This document shows, piece after piece, positions 47,709 through 59,117 of a stretch of DNA of 64,000 nucleotides (its first letter is position 1; each line of letters starts with the position of its first letter). Source of the DNA: Rahnella ecdela (lineage in GTDB: Bacteria; Pseudomonadota; Gammaproteobacteria; Enterobacterales; Enterobacteriaceae); the NCBI RefSeq assembly GCF_019049625.1, contig NZ_JAFMOY010000110.1, forward strand, positions 1-64,000, in the 5' to 3' direction. The notes below the pieces were generated by a model that saw only the letters and a list, made by a program, of their open reading frames with translations, ran no database searches and had not been told where the DNA came from. Position numbers and translations under genes: made by a program.

Positions 47709-47950
47709 ATTTCCCCCGTTACGGCAATCTCAGAATATCTCTTTAACCACGCACACCGCGCCAGCTGGCGCTTTTCGTGTCATCGGACACGGTGCGGGCA
47801 GGCAACATGCTCATTCAGGTCTTTGCCTGAATGCCGCTGTGCCATAAAAAACTGTAGTGGATGCTATCAACATCGCCAGTACAGCACCATATAACAGTTG
47901 TATTTAAATTTTAAGGAGTTAGTCCTGAAGGCACCAGCGCATCATCGGTT

Positions 47951-48577
47951 TCAGGCAAGTTCGCCTTTCACCAGCGGGACAAAACGAACGGCTTCGATAT
48001 TTTCTGCGACAAACTCCTCACCGCGCCGGGTGATCCGTTGCAGTGTCTGATTTTCTTCGCCAACAGGCAGGATTAACACGCCGCCATCATCGAGTTGTTG
48101 CAGTAAATCTTGAGGTATTTCAGGAGGTGCGGCGGTGACAATAATGGCATCAAACGGGCCGCGCGAAGGCCAGCCCTGCCAGCCGTCACCATGACGCGTC
48201 GAGACGTTATGCAAATCGAGCTGCTTAAGGCGTCTTTTGGCCTGCCACTGCAAGCCCTTGATACGCTCAACCGAGAAAACATGCTCCACCAGATGCGCCA
48301 GAATGGCGGTTTGATAACCTGAACCGGTGCCAATTTCCAGCACGCGTGAAGAAGGCTCAAGGCGCAGCAGTTCAGTCATTCTCGCTACGGTATAAGGCTG
48401 AGAAATCGTCTGGCCTGAGCCAATCGGCAACGCGGTGTTTTCGTAAGCTTTATGCTGAAATGCCTCATCGACAAAGCGCTCACGCGGCACAGACTCGATG
48501 GCATGTAACAGTTTTTCATCATGAATGCCCTGCTGACGCAACTGTTCCAGCAGGTTGTACATCGGCTTATTCACCAT
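47951..48577 (-). CDS. pcm: Protein-L-isoaspartate O-methyltransferase Pcm
   Basis: Repairs isoaspartyl residues in aged proteins using SAM. 208 residues, with [18 protein letters not shown] and the SAM loop [13 protein letters not shown]. Overlaps surE by 11 bases; the surE-pcm-nlpD-rpoS order is the standard stationary-phase cluster. Confidence 0.97.
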   Translation of the reverse strand: MVNKPMYNLLEQLRQQGIHDEKLLHAIESVPRERFVDEAFQHKAYENTALPIGSGQTISQPYTVARMTELLRLEPSSRVLEIGTGSGYQTAILAHLVEHVFSVERIKGLQWQAKRRLKQLDLHNVSTRHGDGWQGWPSRGPFDAIIVTAAPPEIPQDLLQQLDDGGVLILPVGEENQTLQRITRRGEEFVAENIEAVRFVPLVKGELA

Positions 48578-49331
48578 TCGCGCTCACCCCGGCCTTTTCC
48601 AACCATGAGACCACGACATCCTGAGCCGCATAGGCAGTTAAATCCACCTGAAGTGGCGTCACTGAAACATAACCTTGTGCGACAGCCGCAAAATCAGTGT
48701 CAGGTCCGACATCAAACTTATCGCCCGGCGGGCCAATCCAGTACAAGTCCTGACCGCGCGGATCCTGCTGACAAAATACCTGCTCGGCCGGATGACGGCT
48801 ACCGCAACGCGTTACTTTGATGCCCAAGATCCGCGAAAGCGGCAAATCCGGAACGTTAATATTCAGAATTTTGCCAGTACGCAATGGCTCACGCGATAGC
48901 GCCCTGAGAATACGACAAGTGATGATCGCCGCCGTGTCGTAATGCTGATGCCCGTCCAGTGAGACCGCCAGCGCAGGAAAGCCCAGATGACGGCCTTCCA
49001 TCGCGGCGGCAACCGTGCCGGAATAAATCACGTCGTCCCCCAGATTGGGCCCGGCATTAATGCCGGAGACCACGATATCCGGCTTCGGGCGCATCAGCGT
49101 ATTCACGCCGAGATATACGCAGTCGGTCGGCGTGCCATTAATCACGGCAGTATCGCCGTTAGGGTATGACTGAATACGCAACGGGCCGTCCAGCGTCAGC
49201 GCGTTTGACGCACCGCTGCGGTTACGGTCCGGGGCCACCAGCTTCACGTCGGCAAACTCGCGCAGCGCGGACGCCAGCGCCTGAATGCCCGGAGCCAGTA
49301 CGCCGTCGTCGTTACTCAGTAATATCCGCAT
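48567..49331 (-). CDS. surE: 5'/3'-nucleotidase SurE
   Basis: Survival protein E: metal-dependent nucleotidase/exopolyphosphatase. 254 residues (E. coli 253), with the metal-binding ILLSNDDGV and [20 protein letters not shown] (20 residues). The start MRILLSND at 49331 is chosen over an upstream ATG three codons earlier to match the family; it lies inside the 3' end of truD (20-base overlap). Confidence 0.97.
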   Translation of the reverse strand: MRILLSNDDGVLAPGIQALASALREFADVKLVAPDRNRSGASNALTLDGPLRIQSYPNGDTAVINGTPTDCVYLGVNTLMRPKPDIVVSGINAGPNLGDDVIYSGTVAAAMEGRHLGFPALAVSLDGHQHYDTAAIITCRILRALSREPLRTGKILNINVPDLPLSRILGIKVTRCGSRHPAEQVFCQQDPRGQDLYWIGPPGDKFDVGPDTDFAAVAQGYVSVTPLQVDLTAYAAQDVVVSWLEKAGVSANGE

Positions 49332-50361
49332 CAGTTTCATCCAGATTCATCAGTTCACGCACCACGCTGGTGGCATAACTGCCGGCCGGTAACCAGAATT
49401 TGAGTTCCAGAGTGACGTCATCCCAGCGCTGCCATTGCATCTGCAAAGGTTGCAGCATAATGGCACGGCGCGCAGGTTCCACCCGTTCACGTTTGAGCAA
49501 TGACAGCAAGTCCGTCTGGTCGTGCAGACAGGTTTGTTCGAACGCCTCGGCGTCTTCAAGCGTGCCCAGCGGACCGTCACCCGGTAAAGGCGCCGTCACC
49601 AGCAGTTCACCGCTTTCAACGCGGGGTTTCAGTGATTCAAACTCTTCGGCTTTCGCCACAAACCAGCTGCCGCGTCCGCTCAGTTGCAGGGCGTCGCCCA
49701 GCATCGGTTGACGGACGGTGCCATTTGCCAGACGCTGGCTGGCGACGATATTGAACATCGCACTGCGGCTGGCGGAAAGATAGAAGCTGCGCTTGGCGCG
49801 TTCTTTCGGACGGGCTTCGTTGGTCGCCCAGCGTTTCGCCTGCACCAGATTATTACCGCCACGACCAAAACGCTGAGTGCCGAAATAGTTCGGTACGCCC
49901 TGTTGGGTGATTTTTTCCAGACGCGCTTCGACATCCGCGATATCGCTTATCTGTCGCAGCACCAGCGTAAACGCATTGCCTTTCAGTGTACCGATACGCA
50001 TTTTTTTGCGATGGCGGGATGCGCGGACCACTTCGCAGCCTTCGAGGTCAAACTGGCTTAAATCAGGGTCAGCTTTGCCCGGCAGATGCAGGCAAAACCA
50101 TTGTTCGGTGACCGCATGACGATCTTTAAGCCCGGCATAACTGACGTCGCGCGGATGCACTTTGGCGAAACGCGCCAGCTGCTCGGCGACAAATTGCGTG
50201 TTGCAGCCATTTTTGCGGATCCGCACCAACAGATGTTCACCTTCGCCGTCCGGCTCAAAGCCCAGATCCTCTTCGACAATAAAGTCTTCCGGATTGGCTT
50301 TCAGCTGGCCGGTGGCGACAGGTTCGCCCAGTAACCAGGTGAGACGTGACATATCTATCAT
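49312..50361 (-). CDS. truD: tRNA pseudouridine(13) synthase TruD
   Basis: Isomerises U13 in tRNA-Glu. 349 residues from the ATG at 50361, equal to E. coli. The catalytic Asp lies in [14 protein letters not shown], and [15 protein letters not shown] and the RSAMFN region are conserved. A GTG five codons upstream (50376) with AAGGA could also serve. Coupled to ispF upstream and surE downstream. Confidence 0.96.
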   Translation of the reverse strand: MIDMSRLTWLLGEPVATGQLKANPEDFIVEEDLGFEPDGEGEHLLVRIRKNGCNTQFVAEQLARFAKVHPRDVSYAGLKDRHAVTEQWFCLHLPGKADPDLSQFDLEGCEVVRASRHRKKMRIGTLKGNAFTLVLRQISDIADVEARLEKITQQGVPNYFGTQRFGRGGNNLVQAKRWATNEARPKERAKRSFYLSASRSAMFNIVASQRLANGTVRQPMLGDALQLSGRGSWFVAKAEEFESLKPRVESGELLVTAPLPGDGPLGTLEDAEAFEQTCLHDQTDLLSLLKRERVEPARRAIMLQPLQMQWQRWDDVTLELKFWLPAGSYATSVVRELMNLDETDADITE

Positions 50362-50380
50362 GCGGTAATCTTCCACAACA

Positions 50381-50854
50381 TCATTCCTTAATCAGCAGGG
50401 CAACGGCTTCGCAGGCAATACCTTCGCCGCGCCCGGTAAAGCCGAGCTGTTCAGTGGTCGTGGCTTTTACGTTGACGTCATCCATATGACACTGCAAATC
50501 TTCGGCCAGAAAAACACGCATCTGCGGGATGTGCGGCGCCATTTTCGGTGCCTGTGCAATGATCGTGATATCCAGATTGCCAAGCTTGTAGCCTTTCGCA
50601 CGGATTCGGCGATAAGCTTCACGCAGCAGTTCACGACTGTCAGCGCCTTTGAATGCCGGATCGGTGTCCGGGAACAATTTACCGATATCACCCAGCGCGG
50701 CTGCACCGAGCAGCGCGTCAGTGGCCGCGTGCAGCGCCACATCGCCGTCAGAATGCGCCAGTAAACCCTGCGGATAAGGGATACGCACACCACCGATCAC
50801 CAGCGGGCCTTCGCCGCCAAACTTATGTACATCAAAACCGTGACCGATACGCAT
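50381..50854 (-). CDS. ispF: 2-C-methyl-D-erythritol 2,4-cyclodiphosphate synthase
   Basis: Fifth enzyme of the MEP isoprenoid pathway. 157-residue trimer subunit with the zinc-site [10 protein letters not shown] and [13 protein letters not shown]. Start overlaps the ispD stop by one base. Confidence 0.98.
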   Translation of the reverse strand: MRIGHGFDVHKFGGEGPLVIGGVRIPYPQGLLAHSDGDVALHAATDALLGAAALGDIGKLFPDTDPAFKGADSRELLREAYRRIRAKGYKLGNLDITIIAQAPKMAPHIPQMRVFLAEDLQCHMDDVNVKATTTEQLGFTGRGEGIACEAVALLIKE

Positions 50855-51573
50855 TATGCGTTCTCCTCCTGGGATAAGCGGGTTAAATAGAATTCTGCCA
50901 GCGCCAGATCTTCTGGCCGGGTGACTTTAATATTATCGGCCCGTGCCGGGATCAGCATAGGATGAAACCCGCAATATTCCATTGCAGATGCTTCATCTGT
51001 GACCACAGCACCTTCATTGAGGGCACGGCGCAGGCAGGTTTTCAGTAATTCGAGCGGGAAAAATTGCGGCGTCAGCGCATGCCAGAGATCCTGGCGATCG
51101 ACCGTATGCGCAATCGCCGCGATGCCCGGTTCGCCACGTTTCATGGTGTCGCGCACAGGGGCTGCGAGGATCCCACCGACTTTGCTGGTGGCACAAATCG
51201 CCAGCAGATTAATGAGATCATCCGGGTGAAGGCACGGGCGCGCGGCGTCATGCACCAGCACCCAGCCGTTATTTCCGGCGACGTCCAGACCGGCCATCAC
51301 CGATTCTGCCCGTTCAGCCCCCCCTTCCACCACGCGGATACGCGGATCGCTGGCGATGGGAAGTTGTGCGAACTGGGTGTCGTGCGGACTTAACGCTACG
51401 ATGACCTGGCTGACTCTGCCACTTTGCAGCAAAGCCCGGATTGAATGTTCTATCAGCGTTTTGCCGCCAACAGAGAGATATTGCTTGGGGCATTCTGCCT
51501 GCATACGGCTGCCAATTCCGGCAGCCGGTAACACGGCAATGACCTCTGGAAGGGAAACTGCGGTATGGCTCAT
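50854..51573 (-). CDS. ispD: 2-C-methyl-D-erythritol 4-phosphate cytidylyltransferase
   Basis: Third enzyme of the MEP pathway, CTP-dependent. 239 residues (E. coli 236), nucleotide-binding loop [20 protein letters not shown] (20 residues) and [10 protein letters not shown]. Between ftsB and ispF with almost no spacing. Confidence 0.98.
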   Translation of the reverse strand: MSHTAVSLPEVIAVLPAAGIGSRMQAECPKQYLSVGGKTLIEHSIRALLQSGRVSQVIVALSPHDTQFAQLPIASDPRIRVVEGGAERAESVMAGLDVAGNNGWVLVHDAARPCLHPDDLINLLAICATSKVGGILAAPVRDTMKRGEPGIAAIAHTVDRQDLWHALTPQFFPLELLKTCLRRALNEGAVVTDEASAMEYCGFHPMLIPARADNIKVTRPEDLALAEFYLTRLSQEENA

Positions 51574-51575
51574 GG

Positions 51576-51896
51576 CTATTGATTCAGGTTGTTTTGCGAA
51601 ACGGTGCTGCCCGGCGCACGTTTGTTGTCAGGCACCAGACGATAGAAAGTCTCGCCGGGTTTAATCATGCCCAGTTCGTTGCGTGCGCGTTCTTCGATCG
51701 CTTCCTGACCGCCGTTTAAATCGTCGATTTCTGCGAAAAGTTGATCATTACGTGATTTCAGTTTGCCGTTATTACCTTGCTGCACCTGAACATCATCGTT
51801 TACACGAACATAATCGTGAATACCATTCTTACCCAGCCACAGCGAATACTGTAGCCAGCCAAGTAAAATCAGTAATAGCAGTGTTAGTTTGCCCAT
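51576..51896 (-). CDS. ftsB: Cell division protein FtsB
   Basis: Bitopic inner-membrane protein of the FtsQ-FtsL-FtsB complex. 106 residues: one membrane span (about 4-20) and a periplasmic coiled coil (about 28-70, [21 protein letters not shown]), then [19 protein letters not shown]. First gene of ftsB-ispD-ispF-truD-surE. Confidence 0.97.
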   Translation of the reverse strand: MGKLTLLLLILLGWLQYSLWLGKNGIHDYVRVNDDVQVQQGNNGKLKSRNDQLFAEIDDLNGGQEAIEERARNELGMIKPGETFYRLVPDNKRAPGSTVSQNNLNQ

Positions 51897-52063
51897 CCCC
51901 GCCCCCTAAAAAAGCTGGACAATCATCCCACAACTTTCCCTCTGACTCCACTGCGGCAGGGTAAATGCCGGTGAGAATCAGACTTACGCACGCAATTATG
52001 GGTGAGAATGACACAATGGGTTACATCGTGAAGGGAATTTGCAGGGAAAACCGCCAAGAAAAA

Positions 52064-52444
52064 TCACCAGCCAGACAGAAAAGAGAAGACTGTCCAGAAC
52101 ATACCAATGATGCAGATAGCGCTGGCCAGTGAGGTTTTAAACCAGACCCCGCCAAAGAACATGCTGAACGCGATGCCTATCAGCACGGAAACCGGCATCA
52201 AAGCCAGGAAGAACGGCCAGGTATAGAGCAGGAAAAACAGAGTATTTGAACCGTAAACCAGAAAAGGGATCGCAAACGCCAGCCAGTAGAAGACAAACCC
52301 GATGAATCCGCCCTGCATGGAGTAGGAAGGATCTTCGGTGTCCGTACTGTCTGTGGCCGGCATCGGCACGCGTGTCCGGGGGCTGATTTCCCCGGTACGA
52401 TCCACGCGGATCCGGCTGACGAGTCTGCTGATTAAAGCCTGCAT
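52064..52444 (-). CDS. ygbE: YgbE family inner membrane protein (DUF3561)
   Basis: A 126-residue protein with a cytoplasmic N-terminus (about 1-45) and three hydrophobic segments (about 46-65, 70-90, 97-122). It matches the enterobacterial YgbE family found between cysC and ftsB; function unknown. The start MQALISRLVSRIRVDR fits better than an ATG 11 codons upstream. Confidence 0.85.
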   Translation of the reverse strand: MQALISRLVSRIRVDRTGEISPRTRVPMPATDSTDTEDPSYSMQGGFIGFVFYWLAFAIPFLVYGSNTLFFLLYTWPFFLALMPVSVLIGIAFSMFFGGVWFKTSLASAICIIGMFWTVFSFLSGW

Positions 52445-52503
52445 AGGTGATCCCTGTATTTCAGTGTAAACCGGCACGCTCTGTGGCGTTTGGCCGGCAA
52501 CAT

Positions 52504-53145
52504 TCAGGGATTGATAATAGCGCGCTGGCGCATCACATCTAATAATTGCGGGACCAAATATGTTACCAATTGTTCACCATCAAGATGCACATCCGGGGTC
52601 TCTGGCGGCTGATATTCTGAGTCAATGCCAGTGAAGTTTTTCAGTTCACCCGCACGGGCTTTTTTGTACAAACCTTTCGGATCACGTGCTTCACAGATAG
52701 CCAGCGGCGTATCCACAAACACTTCAATAAACTGACCTTCTTCCAGCAAATCACGCACCATATCGCGCTCGGCGCGGTGCGGTGAGATGAACGCGGTCAG
52801 TACAACTTGTCCGGCATCCACCATCAGTTTTGCCACTTCGCCCACGCGACGGATGTTTTCACGCCGGTCATCGTCAGTGAAGCCCAGATCACGGCACAGC
52901 CCGTGGCGGACATTATCGCCATCAAGCAGATAGGTGCTGATGCCCTGCGCATGCAATGCCTGTTCCAGTGCGCCTGCGACGGTGGATTTCCCCGAGCCCG
53001 AAAGCCCGGTGAACCACAATACTGCACCGCGATGTCCGTGCTGTTTTTCGCGATCCGCACGTGTAACAGCGTGCGGATGCCAGACAACATTCTCATCTTT
53101 TAACAAAGAACTGTCCTGTAATACTGTCCCGTCCGGTGCCGCCAT
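52504..53145 (-). CDS. cysC: Adenylyl-sulfate kinase CysC
   Basis: Phosphorylates APS to PAPS in sulfate activation. 213 residues (E. coli 201): P-loop [24 protein letters not shown] and [22 protein letters not shown] (first part [20 protein letters not shown]). The start MAAPDGTV follows the cysN stop by one base; the N-terminus is about 12 residues longer than E. coli. Confidence 0.97.
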   Translation of the reverse strand: MAAPDGTVLQDSSLLKDENVVWHPHAVTRADREKQHGHRGAVLWFTGLSGSGKSTVAGALEQALHAQGISTYLLDGDNVRHGLCRDLGFTDDDRRENIRRVGEVAKLMVDAGQVVLTAFISPHRAERDMVRDLLEEGQFIEVFVDTPLAICEARDPKGLYKKARAGELKNFTGIDSEYQPPETPDVHLDGEQLVTYLVPQLLDVMRQRAIINP

Positions 53146-53146
53146 C

Positions 53147-54574
53147 TTATTTGCCACCCAGCAGGTCACGTGCGCCCCAGTGCGGGAAGTGACGGCGAAC
53201 CAGGGTGTTCAGTTCAAGCTCAAATGCACTGTATTTGTCCGATTCCTGATAAACCTGTTCAACCGCTTCACGCACCAGGCCTGCACCGACGGTAACGTTA
53301 CTCAGGCGATCGATAAAGATCATCCCCCCTGTAACCGCATTGCTCTGATAGTTATCCAACACCAGCGGTTCATCAAAGGCCAGCTCCACCAGACCGATAC
53401 CGTTGAGCGGCAGGTTATCCACCACACGCTGCGTCAGGGAGTTAATTTCCACCTGATATTCGATGTTCTCAACGCGTGCACGGGTTTTCTTGCCGCCGAC
53501 TTTAATGTCGTAACTCTGTCCGACGCTCAGCGGTTGTTCCGCCATCCACACCACGTCAACTTTGGCGTTCTGCACCGGCTTAACTGTTTCTTCAGCGTCG
53601 ACCAGCGTGTCGCCACGGCTGATATCACGCTCATCGGCCAGCACCAGCGTTATCGCTTCACCCGCCCGGGCTTCCTGCAGGTCACCGTCGAAAGTGACAA
53701 TCCGTGCCACGGTGGACTCCACACCGGATGGCAGCACTTTGATTTTCTGACCAACGCGCACGAAACCCGAAGCCAGCGTACCGGCATAACCGCGGAAATC
53801 GAGGTTTGGACGGTTCACATACTGTACAGGGAAGCGCATCGGCTGCTGTTCACGGATGTTGATGATGTTGACCGTTTCCAGCACGTCGAGCAGTGTCGGG
53901 CCGGTATACCAGCTCATTTTCTCGCTAGGCGTCGCCACGTTGTCGCCTTCCAGCGCAGAAAGCGGAACAAATTTGATATCCAGATCGGTCGGCAACTGCT
54001 GAGCGAAATCCAGATAATCCTGTTTAAACTGCTCGTAAACCGTCTCGCTATAATCCACCAGATCCATTTTATTGACGGCCACCACCAGATGGCGGATCCC
54101 GAGCAATGTCGCAATGAAGCTGTGGCGACGGGTTTGATCCAGCACACCTTTGCGGGCGTCGATCAGTAAAATAGCCAGATCACAGGTCGATGCACCGGTC
54201 GCCATGTTACGGGTGTACTGCTCATGCCCCGGCGTGTCGGCGATGATGAACTTACGTTTCTCGGTGGAGAAATAACGGTAAGCCACGTCAATGGTGATGC
54301 CCTGTTCGCGTTCAGCCTGTAAACCGTCCACCAGCAATGCCAGATCCAGTTTCTCGCCCTGCGTGCCGTGGCGTTTGCTGTCGTTGTGCAGCGATGACAG
54401 CTGATCTTCGTAGATCTGACGGGTGTCATGGAGCAGGCGTCCGATCAACGTACTTTTGCCGTCGTCGACGCTGCCGCAGGTCAGAAAGCGCAGCAGACTT
54501 TTGTGTTGCTGAGCGTGCAGGTAAGCTTCGACGCCGCCCTGCTCCGCGATTTGTTGTGCAATTGCGTTATTCAT
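53147..54574 (-). CDS. cysN: Sulfate adenylyltransferase subunit 1 (GTPase) CysN
   Basis: GTPase subunit of ATP sulfurylase; GTP hydrolysis drives APS formation by CysD. 475 residues, EF-Tu-like: [27 protein letters not shown] and VNKMDLVDY, then two beta-barrel domains. Between cysD and cysC. Confidence 0.98.
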   Translation of the reverse strand: MNNAIAQQIAEQGGVEAYLHAQQHKSLLRFLTCGSVDDGKSTLIGRLLHDTRQIYEDQLSSLHNDSKRHGTQGEKLDLALLVDGLQAEREQGITIDVAYRYFSTEKRKFIIADTPGHEQYTRNMATGASTCDLAILLIDARKGVLDQTRRHSFIATLLGIRHLVVAVNKMDLVDYSETVYEQFKQDYLDFAQQLPTDLDIKFVPLSALEGDNVATPSEKMSWYTGPTLLDVLETVNIINIREQQPMRFPVQYVNRPNLDFRGYAGTLASGFVRVGQKIKVLPSGVESTVARIVTFDGDLQEARAGEAITLVLADERDISRGDTLVDAEETVKPVQNAKVDVVWMAEQPLSVGQSYDIKVGGKKTRARVENIEYQVEINSLTQRVVDNLPLNGIGLVELAFDEPLVLDNYQSNAVTGGMIFIDRLSNVTVGAGLVREAVEQVYQESDKYSAFELELNTLVRRHFPHWGARDLLGGK

Positions 54575-54587
54575 TAGCTGCGGCTCC

Positions 54588-55496
54588 TCAGAAGTACCCT
54601 TGACGCTTTTTCAGTTCCATCGAACCGGCCTGATCACGGTCGATCGCTCGTCCCTGACGTTCACTGGTAGTCGATACAAGCATTTCTTCGATGATCTCCG
54701 GCAGCGATTGCGCCTCGGATTCAACGGCACCCGTCAGCGGCCAGCAACCCAGGGTACGGAAACGCACCATTTTCTTCTCGATCACTTCGCCCGGTTGCAG
54801 GTCAATACGATCGTCATCCACCATCAGCAGCATACCGTCGCGCTCCAGCACCGGACGCGGCGCGGCCAGATATAACGGAACAATTTCGATGTTTTCCAGA
54901 TAGATGTACTGCCAGATATCCAGCTCAGTCCAGTTAGAGAGCGGGAAGACGCGAATGCTTTCGCCTTTGTTGATCTGACCGTTGTAGTTGTGCCACAGCT
55001 CAGGGCGCTGGTTTTTTGGATCCCAGCGGTGGAAGCGGTCACGGAACGAATAGATACGCTCTTTGGCACGGGATTTTTCTTCGTCACGACGGGCACCGCC
55101 GAACGCGGCATCAAAACCGTGTTTGCTCAGCGCCTGCTTCAGCCCTTCAGTTTTCATGATGTCGGTGTGTTTGGCACTGCCGTGCACGAACGGGTTAATA
55201 CCCATCGCCACCCCTTCCGGATTTTTGTGCACAATCAGTTCGAAACCATAGTTTTTCGCCGTGCGGTCACGGAATTCGTACATTTCGCGGAATTTCCAGC
55301 CGGTATCCACATGCAGTAGCGGGAACGGCAGCGTGCCCGGGAAGAAAGCTTTGCGAGCCAGGTGAAGCATCACCGAGGAATCTTTCCCGATGGAGTACAT
55401 CATCACCGGGTTGGCGAATTCAGCAGCCACTTCACGGATGATATGGATACTCTCCGCCTCCAGTTGCCGCAAATGAGTCAGTCGTTTTTCGTCCAT
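54588..55496 (-). CDS. cysD: Sulfate adenylyltransferase subunit 2 CysD
   Basis: Catalytic subunit making APS from ATP and sulfate. 302 residues, the same as E. coli; PP-loop [18 protein letters not shown] and the C-terminal KKRQGYF are conserved. Ten bases after cysG. Confidence 0.98.
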   Translation of the reverse strand: MDEKRLTHLRQLEAESIHIIREVAAEFANPVMMYSIGKDSSVMLHLARKAFFPGTLPFPLLHVDTGWKFREMYEFRDRTAKNYGFELIVHKNPEGVAMGINPFVHGSAKHTDIMKTEGLKQALSKHGFDAAFGGARRDEEKSRAKERIYSFRDRFHRWDPKNQRPELWHNYNGQINKGESIRVFPLSNWTELDIWQYIYLENIEIVPLYLAAPRPVLERDGMLLMVDDDRIDLQPGEVIEKKMVRFRTLGCWPLTGAVESEAQSLPEIIEEMLVSTTSERQGRAIDRDQAGSMELKKRQGYF

Positions 55497-55506
55497 AACA
55501 GATCCT

Positions 55507-56931
55507 TTAAGCCAAATTCACAACCGACGGGCGTTGGGTACCGTCAGTCTCAGGATGATGCCCAAACCAGGCCAGTTCCTGATGAAGCGAAACCACTTCA
55601 CCAATCACCAGTAGCGCCGGCGTCGGCGCCTGTTGAGCCAGATGTTCAAGATTAACGAGTGTTCCCGTCAGCACTTGCTGATCAGAACGCGTTCCCCGTC
55701 CGATGACCGCAACGGGCGTATCAGGTGCGCGACCATGAGCAATCAACTGCTGGCTGATTTCAGCCGCTTTGAGCGTGCCCATGTAAATCGCCAATGTTTG
55801 CTGGCCTTTCGCCAGAGTTTCCCACTGCACGCCGTTGTTTTCCGGGCGGCAATGTCCTGTCACAAATATGACGCTCTGCGCGTGGTCACGGTGCGTCAGA
55901 GGGATCCCGGCATACGCCGTTGCGCCAGCGGCTGCCGTCACGCCCGGAACCACCTGGAAAGGGATCCCGGCGGCTTTAACCGCCTGTAATTCTTCACCGC
56001 CGCGCCCGAAAATAAACGGATCACCGCCTTTGAGACGGACGACTCTTTTCCCCTGCTGCGCCAGTTCGACCAGCAGACGGTTGGTTTCTTCCTGCGCGAC
56101 AGAATGGCTGCCTGCACGTTTACCGACACAAATCTTGTCAGCATCGCGACGCACCAGATCTAACACTTCGTCGCTGACCAGATGGTCGTAAAGCACCACA
56201 TCGGCCTGCTGCATCACCTGCAACCCGCGTAAGGTGAGCAATCCTGCATCACCCGGCCCTGCGCCGACCAGCGTGACATTGCCGTTATGCGAGACGTCTT
56301 CCGCACTTTCTAACTGCTGTTGCAGCGCCTGTTCGGCTTCTGCGAGCTTTCCCGCAGAGGCGAGGCTGGCAAAACGTCCGGCGAACGCGTGTTCCCAGAA
56401 ACGACGACGTGCGCGCATGGAACTAAATTGCGCTTTCACATTTTCCCGCCAGCGCCCGGCGATATCGGCCATTTGCCCGAGGCTGCTCGGCAACAAAGTT
56501 TCCAGTTTTTCTCGCAGCATTCTGGCGAGTACCGGCGCTTTACCGCTGGAAGAAATCGCCACCACAATCGGCGAACGGTCGACAATCGAGGGAAAAATGA
56601 ATGAGCACTTTGGCTGATCGTCAACCACGTTAGCCAGAACATGACGCTGATTAGCCTGCTCGAAAACTTCAGCATTCAGCGCAGCGTCGTCAGTGGCGGC
56701 AATCACCAGAAACACATCGTCGAGCTGCTCCGGCAAAAATGCCTGCGCTGACCAGCTGACTTGTGCGGCCTGTCTGCGTTGTTCCAGCTCGGGAGAAAGT
56801 GCCTGTGCGACTATCCGTACTTGCGCACCCGCCCGCAGGAGAAGATCGATTTTGCGAGCAGCGACTTCGCCACCACCAACAACCAGAACAGGGCGTTGTT
56901 TGAGGTCGGCAAATATTGGTAGATAGTCCAC
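55507..56931 (-). CDS. cysG: Siroheme synthase CysG
   Basis: Trifunctional enzyme making siroheme for sulfite reductase. The N-terminal CysGB part (about 1-215, [20 protein letters not shown]) does NAD-dependent dehydrogenation and iron insertion. The C-terminal CysGA part (about 216-474, [31 protein letters not shown]) is the SAM uroporphyrinogen III methyltransferase. 474 residues. Here it heads a cysG-D-N-C operon, whereas in E. coli cysG is with nirBDC. Confidence 0.97.
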   Translation of the reverse strand: MDYLPIFADLKQRPVLVVGGGEVAARKIDLLLRAGAQVRIVAQALSPELEQRRQAAQVSWSAQAFLPEQLDDVFLVIAATDDAALNAEVFEQANQRHVLANVVDDQPKCSFIFPSIVDRSPIVVAISSSGKAPVLARMLREKLETLLPSSLGQMADIAGRWRENVKAQFSSMRARRRFWEHAFAGRFASLASAGKLAEAEQALQQQLESAEDVSHNGNVTLVGAGPGDAGLLTLRGLQVMQQADVVLYDHLVSDEVLDLVRRDADKICVGKRAGSHSVAQEETNRLLVELAQQGKRVVRLKGGDPFIFGRGGEELQAVKAAGIPFQVVPGVTAAAGATAYAGIPLTHRDHAQSVIFVTGHCRPENNGVQWETLAKGQQTLAIYMGTLKAAEISQQLIAHGRAPDTPVAVIGRGTRSDQQVLTGTLVNLEHLAQQAPTPALLVIGEVVSLHQELAWFGHHPETDGTQRPSVVNLA

Positions 56932-57182
56932 AAAAGCCTTTATTGATTGTCAGGATTAATAAACAAACTATACGTGCAGGCAATAATTGATCTGAAATGA
57001 CGAAAAGGAATGAATAGTTACTAAATGGAATATAGCCCGACAAAAAGAGCGGTTTGGGATAACGGGAAATTGTCTAATTGCGCAGAGAATCGCATACTGT
57101 ATGCCCCACAAAGACCGCCACACGCGGCCTGTTGTTTGATTACCTTCCGGTCGCTTTGACCAGCAAATAAGGATTTTTGGCT

Positions 57183-58220
57183 ATGTTTTCTTTTTCACGC
57201 ATGACGCGGGCGCTGCTGGTTTTAGGCCTGAGTTGCGCCGGTTTAGGTCATGCGATGGCGGCTTCTGCCCCGCTTCCGGCAATGGGCATGATTGCCAGTC
57301 AGCAGATTCGTCACATTGCGACCTATTTTCCAGGCCGCATGGCAGGCAGTCCGGCAGAACTTATCGCTGCTGAATATCTGAATCAGCAATTCAATAAATT
57401 TGGGTATAAGAGCGATTTACGCGGCTTTGATACCCGTTATCTTTACACCAGCAATGCGGGCAAACAGAACTGGCAGAATATTCATGCCACGTCGGTGATT
57501 GCCGCACGCGCTGGCGAAGTGCCGCAGCAAATTATCGTGATGGCGCATTTCGATACGTATGTGCCGCAAAGTGACAGCGACACCAATCATAATCTCGGTG
57601 GCCTGACCTTGCAGGGTGTCGATGATAACGCTTCAGGCGTGGGGGTGATGCTTGAGCTGGCTGAACGTATGCAGGCCATCCCGACGCATTACAGCCTGCG
57701 TTTCGTGGCGCTCAGCGCGGAAGAAACCGGGGCTAAAGGCGCGGAAGATTTTGTGAAGCGCATGAGCGCTGAAGAGAAAAAAAATACCCTGCTGGTGATC
57801 AATCTTGATTCGCTGGTGACCGGCGACAGATTGTATTTTAACAGCGGCATGAACACGTCAGTTGCGGTCGCAAAACTGACCCGTGTACGCGCACTGAACA
57901 TTGCCCGCAGTCTGGGTATTCCTGCCGAAAGCCATGCAGGCACGCATTGCTGCGACGGAATAAAAGCGCTGGACGATTCGCGCCTGCCGCTGCTGAACGT
58001 CACAGCGACTAACTTTGCACTGGGTAAGAAAAACGGCGAGCAGCAACGTGCGATCAGCCGTCACTTCCCGCTGGGCACCACGCGGTATCAGAGCCAGTTC
58101 GACAATCTGCAATATCTGGATAAAACGCTGCCGGGCCGTATCGAAAAACGTTCACGCGACACCGTAAAAGTGCTTTATCCGCTGCTGAAGGATCTGGCGA
58201 AACCGGCGAAACACGCCTGA
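57183..58220 (+). CDS. iap: M28 aminopeptidase Iap (alkaline phosphatase isozyme conversion)
   Basis: Periplasmic zinc aminopeptidase; in E. coli it removes the N-terminal Arg of alkaline phosphatase. 345 residues: signal peptide ending around GHAMAASA (residues 1-28), then metal motifs AHFDTYVP, GVDDNASGVGVMLELAE and SAEETGAKGAE. The ATG at 57183 is preferred; a TTG two codons earlier is in frame. Divergent from cysG across 250 bases (56932-57182), which hold the cysG promoter region but nothing I can name. Confidence 0.93.
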   Translation: MFSFSRMTRALLVLGLSCAGLGHAMAASAPLPAMGMIASQQIRHIATYFPGRMAGSPAELIAAEYLNQQFNKFGYKSDLRGFDTRYLYTSNAGKQNWQNIHATSVIAARAGEVPQQIIVMAHFDTYVPQSDSDTNHNLGGLTLQGVDDNASGVGVMLELAERMQAIPTHYSLRFVALSAEETGAKGAEDFVKRMSAEEKKNTLLVINLDSLVTGDRLYFNSGMNTSVAVAKLTRVRALNIARSLGIPAESHAGTHCCDGIKALDDSRLPLLNVTATNFALGKKNGEQQRAISRHFPLGTTRYQSQFDNLQYLDKTLPGRIEKRSRDTVKVLYPLLKDLAKPAKHA

Positions 58221-58253
58221 TTAAGAAGAGAATTTAAGGGATTATAATCTGGA

Positions 58254-58355
58254 ATCCCCTAAATAATTCGGGTTACAGACAATAAGGTCTAAGCCTTCTT
58301 GAACAACGCAAAGCGTTGGCCCCAACGCATCTGTAACCCGAAGTATGACGGGGAT
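58254..58355. repeat. Palindromic repeat between iap and cysH
   Basis: ATCCCC (58254-58259) and TTCGGGTTACAGA (58267-58279) are mirrored by TCTGTAACCCGAA (58330-58342) and GGGGAT (58350-58355). Inside the loop lies another hairpin, CAACGC/GCGTTG. The TAAATAATTCGGGTTACAG edge resembles dispersed palindromic repeats of Yersinia/Serratia genomes from memory. It fills the interval between the convergent stops and could act as a shared terminator. Confidence 0.75.
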
Positions 58356-59093
58356 TTACTCGTGCAAGCCGCATTCGCGTTTAAGTCCAAAGAAGCGAGT
58401 GTCTTCTTCCTTCATCCCTTCTTCCCACTTCCTGGTGGTGTGCGTATCACCGACGGAAAGATAGCCCTGATCCCACAACGGGTGATAACTCAGACCGTTG
58501 TCTTGCAGATAGCGGAAGATCTGACGGTTATCCCAGTCGATGATCGGCAGGATTTTGAACACACCGCGTTGTACCGCCAGCACCGGCAGATGCGCACGGC
58601 TGCCGGATTGCTCACGACGCAGACCGGCGAACCAGGTCTGCACGCCGAGCTGCTGAATCGCACGATTCATCGGCTCGACTTTATTGATGTGATTGTACTT
58701 CTCGATACCCTCGACGCCCTGCTCCCACAGTTTGCCGTAGCGCGCTTCCAGCCACGCCGCCGAATGTTCCGCACGGAATACCTGTAAATTCAGGTTCAGC
58801 TGCTCAGTTAACGTATCGATGAACTGATAGGTTTCCGGGAACAGATAGCCGGTATCGGTCAGGATCACCGGAATGTCCGGTTTCTGCTGAGTGACCAAGT
58901 GCAGACAGACCGCCGCCTGAATGCCGAAGCTGGAAGACAGCGCGAATTCGCCGGGCATATTTTCCAGCGCCCATTGCACACGCTCCTGTGCGGACAGCTT
59001 TTCCAGGCTGACGTTGATTTCCGCCAGCGCCATAGATTGCCCGGACTTCGGCAGTTCGTTTAGTTCAGCCAGAGTAATATTCAGCAAACTCAT
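58356..59093 (-). CDS. cysH: PAPS reductase CysH
   Basis: Thioredoxin/glutaredoxin-dependent reduction of PAPS to sulfite. 245 residues with [15 protein letters not shown]-type PP-loop and the catalytic C-terminal Cys241 in ECGLHE. Last gene of cysJ-cysI-cysH. Confidence 0.98.
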   Translation of the reverse strand: MSLLNITLAELNELPKSGQSMALAEINVSLEKLSAQERVQWALENMPGEFALSSSFGIQAAVCLHLVTQQKPDIPVILTDTGYLFPETYQFIDTLTEQLNLNLQVFRAEHSAAWLEARYGKLWEQGVEGIEKYNHINKVEPMNRAIQQLGVQTWFAGLRREQSGSRAHLPVLAVQRGVFKILPIIDWDNRQIFRYLQDNGLSYHPLWDQGYLSVGDTHTTRKWEEGMKEEDTRFFGLKRECGLHE

Positions 59094-59117
59094 ATCGCCT
59101 CCTGTCGTTTATCGCGC

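Noticed and set aside
52934-54169. Plus-strand open frame of 411 codons opposite cysC/cysN
   Set aside because: Antisense shadow of two clearly conserved genes; no ribosome site, His/Arg-rich composition typical of antisense frames.
58221-58355. CRISPR array in the iap-cysH interval
   Set aside because: No direct repeats with spacers and no cas genes; the structure is one inverted repeat.
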